From: an uncultured Nocardioides sp.
Lineage (GTDB): Bacteria > Actinomycetota > Actinomycetes > Propionibacteriales > Nocardioidaceae
Length of the DNA stretch: 64,000 nt
Reading direction: 5' to 3'
Assembly (NCBI RefSeq): GCF_947488515.1
Contig: NZ_CANKZF010000001.1
Location: forward strand, 1,860,001 to 1,924,000
This document shows, piece by piece, positions 59,239 to 64,000 of the stretch. How positions within the stretch are numbered: position 1 is the first letter of the stretch; each line of letters begins with the position of its first letter. A program made the position numbers and the translations under genes. The notes beneath the pieces were generated by a model that saw only the letters and a program-made list of their open reading frames with translations, was not told the origin of the DNA and did not search any database.

Positions 59239-60206
59239 CAGCCGGTCGCGGTCGGGTACTGCACCTGAACCGTGACCCAGTCGACGTACATGCTGTGCTG
59301 CGAGCCGCCGGGGAGGGCGTGCTGGGGGTCGACGTCCTTGTTCGACAGCCGCAGGTGGAACGGGACGGCGTTGCCGGGGACCCGGCGGGGATCGGGGTTG
59401 GAGGTCACGGCGTACGCCTGGTGGCCCGAGCCGTCCTCGGCCTCGAACAGGACCTGGTCGCCGCCGACGGTGAACTCCGCGTGGTACTCCCAGGAGGAGT
59501 TCCACGGCTTCGCGCCGTCGGCGAAGTTCTTGGCGACGGGCCAGAGCTCGGGCCCGAGGCCGGCGGCTCCGCAGTCGTCGACGGCGTCGTCCAGGGTCTC
59601 GTCGTAGCAGAGGTGGGAGCCGAGCTGCGCTCCACCCGTCTTCTTCGGCCCGTAGCTCTCGATGACGTCGATCTCGCGGGGGTCGGCCGGGTTGGGGTGC
59701 TGGACCCAGATGGCGGCGTAGTTGCTGCTCGTGTCGGGCATGACGAGGCTCGCCGAGACGCGGACGCGGGTGCCGACCGGCAGGACCCAGCCCGAGGTCG
59801 AGCGGATCTGCGCGAGCCGGCCGACCTCGAGGCGGCCGTTGCCGTCGAGGGTGGCGTCGTTCCAGCCGGTCATCGTGTGCCACTGGCCCGCAGGGGTGCC
59901 GGCGGGACCGTCGAAGTGGTCGACGAAGAGGTTCTCCCACACCGGCGGGGCCGCGGGATCCGGCGCCGGGGCCGGCTCGACCACCGGCGGGGCGGTCGTG
60001 GCGGGAGCCGTCACCACCGGGGACGTCGGGGCTGCCGCCACCGGCGCGGTCACGGCGGGCTGCGGGACCTCGGGCGCCGCGGAGTCCGAGGCAGGGGGGT
60101 CGGACGCGGTCTGGCAGGCCGTCACGCCCACCAGCACGAACGCCGCCAGCACAGCCACGGACCTGCGGTCGCCTCGCCGGTCGTCCCCGCGCCTCAGCCG
60201 GTCCAT
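59238..60206 (-). CDS. GH16-family glycoside hydrolase lipoprotein
   Basis: 322-residue exported enzyme. The signal peptide ends in the lipobox GVTAC (Cys31), then a Pro/Ala/Thr-rich stalk (32-88) and a GH16 beta-jelly-roll domain. The catalytic motif is EIDVIE (178-183: nucleophile Glu178, acid/base Glu183), the ExDxxE of laminarinase-like enzymes. Its place beside the polysaccharide locus suggests trimming of the cell's own polymer or attack on beta-glucans, which the sequence alone cannot decide. GGGAGG lies 3 nt before the ATG at 60206. A weak copy of its C-terminal coding DNA occurs at 61461-61499. Confidence 0.85.
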   Translation of the reverse strand: MDRLRRGDDRRGDRRSVAVLAAFVLVGVTACQTASDPPASDSAAPEVPQPAVTAPVAAAPTSPVVTAPATTAPPVVEPAPAPDPAAPPVWENLFVDHFDGPAGTPAGQWHTMTGWNDATLDGNGRLEVGRLAQIRSTSGWVLPVGTRVRVSASLVMPDTSSNYAAIWVQHPNPADPREIDVIESYGPKKTGGAQLGSHLCYDETLDDAVDDCGAAGLGPELWPVAKNFADGAKPWNSSWEYHAEFTVGGDQVLFEAEDGSGHQAYAVTSNPDPRRVPGNAVPFHLRLSNKDVDPQHALPGGSQHSMYVDWVTVQVQYPTATG

Positions 60207-60302
60207 GAGCCTCCCGATGTCGTGACGGCCGCGCCGTCTCGTGGTGGTGCCGTGCAGGCCCTTCGTGAACCGCCGACGATACGTGCCCCCGGCAACGTCG
60301 CG

Positions 60303-60368
60303 CCGGAGGCCGCGCGCGTCAGCACCTGCGTCGTGCGGGTGAGCACGACGTCGAGGGTCGCCCGGCCG
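60303..60368 (-). pseudogene. Fragment of the helR 3' end
   Basis: Bases 60318-60368 match 61525-61575 of the intact helicase gene at 48 of 51 positions; the peptide GRATLDVVLTRTTQVLT matches GRATLYVVLTRATQLLT. The following ccggaggccgcg (60303-60314) also matches the sequence after the helR stop (61500-61511). It is a remnant on the same strand as helR. Confidence 0.65.
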
Positions 60369-60416
60369 CACGAAACCCGGATGCCGCTGGCGCCCGGCAC
60401 TGGCAGACTCACCGCC

Positions 60417-60458
60417 ATGACGACGCAGCCCCGCCTGCTCCCGCCTCCGGTCGCCTGA
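60417..60458 (+). CDS. Possible leader peptide MTTQPRLLPPPVA
   Basis: 13-codon open reading frame ahead of the EamA transporter, with three consecutive Pro codons after Leu-Leu. Its stop codon lies inside the first of three mutually exclusive hairpins (60447-60511), the layout of a translation-controlled attenuator. A CAGACT 7 nt upstream could be a -10 box. Too short to be certain. Confidence 0.35.
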   Translation: MTTQPRLLPPPVA

Positions 60459-60511
60459 CCGGAGCGGTCCGCCGCTCCGCCCGAGCCCTCGTCCCGACTC
60501 GCACCGGAGCG
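60447..60511 (+). promoter_or_regulatory. Candidate transcription attenuator of the EamA gene
   Basis: Hairpin 1: CCGGTC (60447-60452) with GACCGG (60457-60462). Hairpin 2: GGAGCGG (60461-60467) with CCGCTCC (60472-60478). Hairpin 3: CGCTCC (60473-60478) with GGAGCG (60506-60511). Each shares bases with the next, so only alternates can form. Confidence 0.35.
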
Positions 60512-60519
60512 TCCCAGTC

Positions 60520-61467
60520 ATGCCCACCTCGTCCCACCGGCGCGGCCTCACCGAGGTCGCCGCCGCCAGTGTCCTGTGGGGCACCGGCGGCCTCGCGGTC
60601 CAGCTCATCCGGGAGCGCGACGCACTCTCCCCGATCACCATCAGCGCCTGGCGGATGGTGACCGCCGCCGTCGTGCTGCTCGTGGTCCTCCTCGCCTCGC
60701 GCCGCGGTCGCGAGCTCGATGAGCTCGCCCGCGCCCGACCCCGCCAGCTCCTGGCCGTGGGCGTCGGCACCGCCGCCTACCAGGGCTTCTACTTCGTCTC
60801 CGTCACCCAGGTCGGCGTGGCCGTCTCGACCGTCGTGAGCCTCGGCGCGGCGCCAGTCCTGTTGACCGCGGCGGAGGCCCTGCGACAGCGTCGTACGCCG
60901 GATCGCGCGCGGCTGGCGGTCCTGGCCGCGGCCCTCTCCGGGCTCGTGCTGGTGAGCCTGGGTGGCCACCGGTCGTCCACCGGACCCGATCCTGCCGCCG
61001 GCGTGCTGCTCGCGCTGGCGTCCGGGACGACGTACGCCCTGACGACCGCCGCGAGCGGGTCCATCAGCAAGCAGGCCTCGCCCCTCGTGCTCACGAGCGG
61101 GATGACCGTGGTCGGCGCGGCCACGCTGGTGCCGTGCCTGGCCCTGGTGGACGGGCCGCTGGTCACCACCGATCCCGTCGCCCTGGCCTGGCTGGCCTAC
61201 CTCGGAGCGCTGACGATGGCCCTCGCCTACGTCCTGCTCTACTCCGGGCTGCGGGTGGTCGCACCGAGCACCGCCGTCACCGCCAGCCTGGTGGAGCCCG
61301 TCACCGCGGCCGTCGTCGCCGCCGTCGTGCTGTCGGAGGCGCTCGACGCCGCAGCCGTCGTGGGGATCCTGCTGGTCCTGGGGGCCGTGGCCGGCCTCGG
61401 CAGGGCGAGCACCGCGGCAGGGCCGGTGATTCCGGGCACCGAGGCGGAGCGGGCTCGCCACGGGTAG
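60520..61467 (+). CDS. EamA/DMT-family transporter
   Basis: 315-residue drug/metabolite transporter with about ten helices in two EamA repeats (RGLTEVAAASVLWGTGGLAVQLI ... LSGLVLVSLGG; GVLLALASGTTYALTTAASG ... LVEPVTAAVVAAVVLSEALDAAAVVGILLVLGAV). Members export amino acids or metabolites; the substrate is not predictable. It lies behind a possible leader-peptide attenuator and is flanked by direct repeats of the helR 3' end, so it may be a late insertion between GH16 and helR. The stop codon overlaps the GH16-like fragment on the other strand. Confidence 0.85.
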   Translation: MPTSSHRRGLTEVAAASVLWGTGGLAVQLIRERDALSPITISAWRMVTAAVVLLVVLLASRRGRELDELARARPRQLLAVGVGTAAYQGFYFVSVTQVGVAVSTVVSLGAAPVLLTAAEALRQRRTPDRARLAVLAAALSGLVLVSLGGHRSSTGPDPAAGVLLALASGTTYALTTAASGSISKQASPLVLTSGMTVVGAATLVPCLALVDGPLVTTDPVALAWLAYLGALTMALAYVLLYSGLRVVAPSTAVTASLVEPVTAAVVAAVVLSEALDAAAVVGILLVLGAVAGLGRASTAAGPVIPGTEAERARHG

Positions 61468-61499
61468 CCGACCTCGACGGTGACCCGGTCGACCAGCAT
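61461..61499 (-). pseudogene. Fragment of the GH16 3' end
   Basis: On the minus strand it reads MLVDRVTVEVGYP, matching the GH16 C-terminus MYVDWVTVQVQYP at 9 of 13 residues. It begins 12 nt beyond the helR stop. It overlaps the end of the EamA gene on the opposite strand, so it is no longer a gene. Confidence 0.45.
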
Positions 61500-61575
61500 C
61501 CGGAGGCCGCGTCAGCCGACGGTCGTCAGCAGCTGCGTCGCGCGGGTGAGCACGACGTAGAGGGTCGCCCGGCCG
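61500..61575. repeat. Right copy of the direct repeat flanking the EamA gene
   Basis: The intact helR 3' end; its left copy is 60303-60368. The left copy lacks about 10 nt around the helR stop codon. Confidence 0.6.
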
Positions 61576-63704
61576 GTGGCCGACTCGTCCTCGATCTCCT
61601 GCGGCGAGACGACCACGATGCCGTCGAACTCCAGCCCCTTGGTGTCGAGGCCCGTCAGCACGACGACGCGGTCCTCACCGCTCGGCGTGACGCTCGAGTC
61701 GACGGCCGCGCGGGCACCGGCCGCGTCGTCGGCCAGCTCGGGCCACGACGCCAGCCAGGCGTTGACCTCCGAGCGGCGGGCGACGGGTACGACGATGCCG
61801 ACGGTGCCCTCGACGCGAGCGGCGGTCGAGGTGACCGCCTCGCGCACGGCGGCCTCGAGGTCCTGGACGGGGCCGACGACCCGCGGCTCCTCGCCCGTGC
61901 GGCGTACGGCCTCGGGGAGGTCGGCGTCGAGCCCCACCCGGCGGGCGTAGTCGGCGGCGAAGGCGTAGATCTCGGCGGAGTTGCGGTAGTTGGTGGACAG
62001 GTGGAACTCGTGGAGCTCCTTGCCCTCGAGCGCCTCGGCCCGGGCGGCGCCGGCCTCCGGGGCGTCGGGCCACGACGACTGCGCCGGGTCGCCGACGATC
62101 GTCCAGCTCGCGGTGCGGCCGCGACGACCGACCATCCGCCACTGCATCGGGGTCAGGTCCTGCGCCTCGTCGATGAGGACGTGGGCGTAGCCGTCGTCCT
62201 CGATGCGGTGGGTCGGCGCGGACCAGGCCAGCCCGCCGGGGGCGTACTCGCGCTCGGCGACGGTGGTGAGCTCCTGGAGGTCGACCCCGCCCTCGAGCAG
62301 GCCGGTCTCGTCGAGGTCGCGCTCGTCGTCGGTGCGCTGCGGGACGTCGCCGAGGGCGTAGCGGAGCTCGTCGATGAGCGGGACGTCCTCGATCGACAGG
62401 CCGCCGTCCGCCCACGACTTGAGGAGCACGAGCTGCTCCTCACGGCTGATCACGCCCTCGCCCACCCGGGCGAGGAAGTCGGGCTCGCGGAGCCAGCCGA
62501 AGACCGTCGGGGCGTCGAGCGGGGGCCACCAGGCCGTCGCGAAGTCCACGAACCCCTCGTGACCCAGCATGTCGTCCTCGAAGGCCTCACGCCCGCGCTC
62601 GCGCCCGCGCTCGCCCTGGACCTGTCGCCACATGGCGTCGAGCAGCGTCCTGGCCACCCGCGGCAGCTGGCGGTTGCGACGGCCCTGCGACATGAGCTGG
62701 CGACGCAGCCGCCCGAGCAGGCCGGGGTCGAGCACCAGGGTCTCGTCGCGCCAGTAGATCCGGAAGCTCGTCGGCGCGCCCGGCGCGTGCTGGCGGGCGG
62801 TGCGGCGGAGCAGCTCGGCCATCCGGGTCGCACCCTTGACGTCGGCGACCGCCGGCTCGTCGTGGCGCGTCGCGCGGATGCCGCCGACGACCTCACCGAG
62901 GGAGCGCAGCGCGACCGCGGTCTCGCCGAGGCTCGGGAGGACCCGCTCGATGTAGCGCATGAACACGCCGCTGGGGCCGACGACGAGCACGCCGCCGCCT
63001 TCGTAGCGGCGGCGGTCGGAGTAGAGCAGGAACGCAGCGCGGTGCAGGGCGACGACCGTCTTGCCCGTGCCGGGGCCGCCGGAGATCGACACGACGCCCT
63101 TGCCGGGCGCGCGGATCGCCTTGTCCTGCTCGGCCTGGATGGTGGCGACGATGGAGTGCATCGAACGGTCGCGGGCGCGCGAGAGCTGCGCCATCAGGGC
63201 GCCCTCGCCGACGATCGGGAGGTCGGTCTCGGCCTCCTGGTCGAGCAGCTCGTCCTCGACGCCGATGACGGTGCGGTGCAGCGAGCGCAGCACGCGGCGG
63301 CGTACGACACCGGACGGGGTGGCGGCCGTGGCCTGGTAGAACACGCCGGCGGCCGGCGCGCGCCAGTCGATCAGCAGCACGTCGCGGTCGGCGTTGCGCA
63401 CGCCGATGCGGCCGATGTAGCGCGGCAGCCGGTCGATCGACGGGTCGAGGTCGAGGCGGCCGAAGACCAGCCCCTCGTGGGCGGCGTCGAGCTGGGCGAT
63501 GCGCTTGGCGGCCTGGAAGACCATCGCGTCGCGCTCGACGAGGCCGCCCTCGTGCTCCAGCTTGCCGCGGCTGTGGCCCTCGGCGGCCAACGCCCGCGCG
63601 TTGCGGGTGGACGCGTCGAGCTGCACATAGACCTCGTCGACGTAGGTCTGCTCCGCCGCGATCTCACGCGCCTCGAGATCCTCGCTCAAGCTCTTGCTCC
63701 TCAT
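61512..63704 (-). CDS. helR: HelR/HelD-type RNA polymerase recycling ATPase
   Basis: 730-residue superfamily 1 helicase-like protein that binds RNA polymerase and releases stalled complexes; actinobacterial HelR also gives rifamycin tolerance by displacing the drug. Visible features are an N-terminal coiled coil (EAREIAAEQTYVDEVY), Walker A GGPGTGKT (209-216), Walker B LIDEAQDLTPMQ, motif STNYRNSAEIYAFA and the C-terminal ATLYVVLTRATQLL. The ATG at 63704 gives the usual start; the longer frame has no support. No rifamycin-associated element (a palindromic GGGGCTTGC-type site) is visible upstream, so control by that element is not supported. Confidence 0.88.
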   Translation of the reverse strand: MRSKSLSEDLEAREIAAEQTYVDEVYVQLDASTRNARALAAEGHSRGKLEHEGGLVERDAMVFQAAKRIAQLDAAHEGLVFGRLDLDPSIDRLPRYIGRIGVRNADRDVLLIDWRAPAAGVFYQATAATPSGVVRRRVLRSLHRTVIGVEDELLDQEAETDLPIVGEGALMAQLSRARDRSMHSIVATIQAEQDKAIRAPGKGVVSISGGPGTGKTVVALHRAAFLLYSDRRRYEGGGVLVVGPSGVFMRYIERVLPSLGETAVALRSLGEVVGGIRATRHDEPAVADVKGATRMAELLRRTARQHAPGAPTSFRIYWRDETLVLDPGLLGRLRRQLMSQGRRNRQLPRVARTLLDAMWRQVQGERGRERGREAFEDDMLGHEGFVDFATAWWPPLDAPTVFGWLREPDFLARVGEGVISREEQLVLLKSWADGGLSIEDVPLIDELRYALGDVPQRTDDERDLDETGLLEGGVDLQELTTVAEREYAPGGLAWSAPTHRIEDDGYAHVLIDEAQDLTPMQWRMVGRRGRTASWTIVGDPAQSSWPDAPEAGAARAEALEGKELHEFHLSTNYRNSAEIYAFAADYARRVGLDADLPEAVRRTGEEPRVVGPVQDLEAAVREAVTSTAARVEGTVGIVVPVARRSEVNAWLASWPELADDAAGARAAVDSSVTPSGEDRVVVLTGLDTKGLEFDGIVVVSPQEIEDESATGRATLYVVLTRATQLLTTVG

Positions 63705-63828
63705 CCCCCATGAACCACTGCCCAACGGTCCCGGGCAGGCGGACAAGCGTACCGGCGAGGACCGACGACCACCGACTTCTCGCCGATCGTGGACCCGGGA
63801 GGCGGGGATCTGCCGGGAGGACGTCGGG

Positions 63829-63834
63829 TTGGAT
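63829..63834 (+). promoter_or_regulatory. -10 box for the right-edge gene
   Basis: TTGGAT, 6 nt before the GTG at 63841. Confidence 0.3.
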
Positions 63835-63840
63835 GGGCGC

Positions 63841-64000
63841 GTGGCACCTCGACGCGTACGCCGGCTCGTGGCCGCAGCGTGCGTCGGCGCCCTCCTCGTC
63901 GTGGTCACCGTCCTCGCCCTCCCGCGGGTGCTCGGCGACGCACCCGAGTCGTCAGCGAGGACCGGCACCCGGTGCGTCGCGGAGACCGACGCACCCGTCG
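63841..64000 (+). CDS. Secreted or membrane-anchored protein (N-terminus only)
   Basis: 53 codons are visible before the window ends. The GTG start gives VAPRRVRRLVAAACVGALLVVVTVLALPRVLGDAPESS: a basic start, one hydrophobic helix and a small-residue region that could be a signal peptide or anchor. The alternative ATG at 63832 in another frame gives no such signal. Nothing more can be said about function. Confidence 0.5.
   Translation, partial: MAPRRVRRLVAAACVGALLVVVTVLALPRVLGDAPESSARTGTRCVAETDAPV

Noticed and set aside
61134..63713. 859-codon open frame opposite helR
   Set aside because: Antisense shadow of an intact helicase gene with all motifs; no homology seen in the translation.
1..64000. 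tRNA, rRNA, known riboswitches and insertion sequences
   Set aside because: Read for cloverleaf-like segments, rRNA stretches and transposase motifs (DDE, terminal inverted repeats with target duplications); none was convincing.

Overview
The window is very GC-rich, densely packed double-stranded coding DNA from an actinobacterium. The gene set, the many GTG/TTG starts and the recurring TANNNT box 6-7 nt ahead of start codons (leaderless transcription) best fit a Nocardioides-like member of the Propionibacteriales; this is an inference from gene content, with no rRNA or tRNA present to confirm it. No phage, insertion sequence, CRISPR array or rRNA/tRNA gene was found.

Left part (1-23.0 kb): two amidohydrolases; a tandem pair of small secreted paralogues beside a transmembrane Ser/Thr kinase; an ECF-like sigma factor overlapping an M1 metallopeptidase lipoprotein; a 2020-residue secreted protein of 14 beta-sandwich plus 6 Ig-like repeats; a two-half acyl-CoA carboxylase carboxyltransferase; two overlapping coiled-coil (DivIVA/FilP-like) genes; an epimerase/dehydratase; and a branched-chain-type 2-oxoacid dehydrogenase operon (E1alpha, E1beta, E2).

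Middle (23.0-41.5 kb): a second large secreted repeat protein with a SpaA-like domain and a stranded LPDTG; a glutathionyl-hydroquinone-reductase-like protein; a metallophosphoesterase whose start is separated from its body by an apparent one-base frameshift; HisC-like aminotransferase; VanZ-like and holin-like membrane proteins; a low-molecular-weight tyrosine phosphatase with a fructosamine kinase-like gene; an MprAB-like two-component system; pabA-pabB; a sulfatase lipoprotein; and a PhzE-like fused chorismate-utilising enzyme.

Right part (41.5-64 kb): a surface-polysaccharide locus. One minus-strand operon makes the lipid-linked first sugar (GT4 fused to a PglC-like phosphoglycosyl transferase) with GNAT, DegT-like and FemAB-like modifying enzymes. 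A plus-strand operon has two glycosyltransferases and a polymerase-like membrane protein. A second minus-strand operon carries PglF-like dehydratase, aminotransferase, CapE, CapF, CapG and a Wzx-like flippase, which together predict UDP-4-amino-4,6-dideoxy-GlcNAc-type sugar and UDP-N-acetyl-L-fucosamine. A ligase/polymerase-like protein and a GH16 lipoprotein follow. The window ends with an EamA transporter behind a possible leader-peptide attenuator, a HelR/HelD-type RNA polymerase recycling helicase, and the start of a secreted protein. Remnants of the helR and GH16 3' ends flank the EamA gene, so this end has been rearranged.

The least expected structure is non-coding: several large nested palindromes sit exactly on the stop codons or gaps of convergent genes, including a 72-bp palindrome that contains both stop codons of its neighbours.
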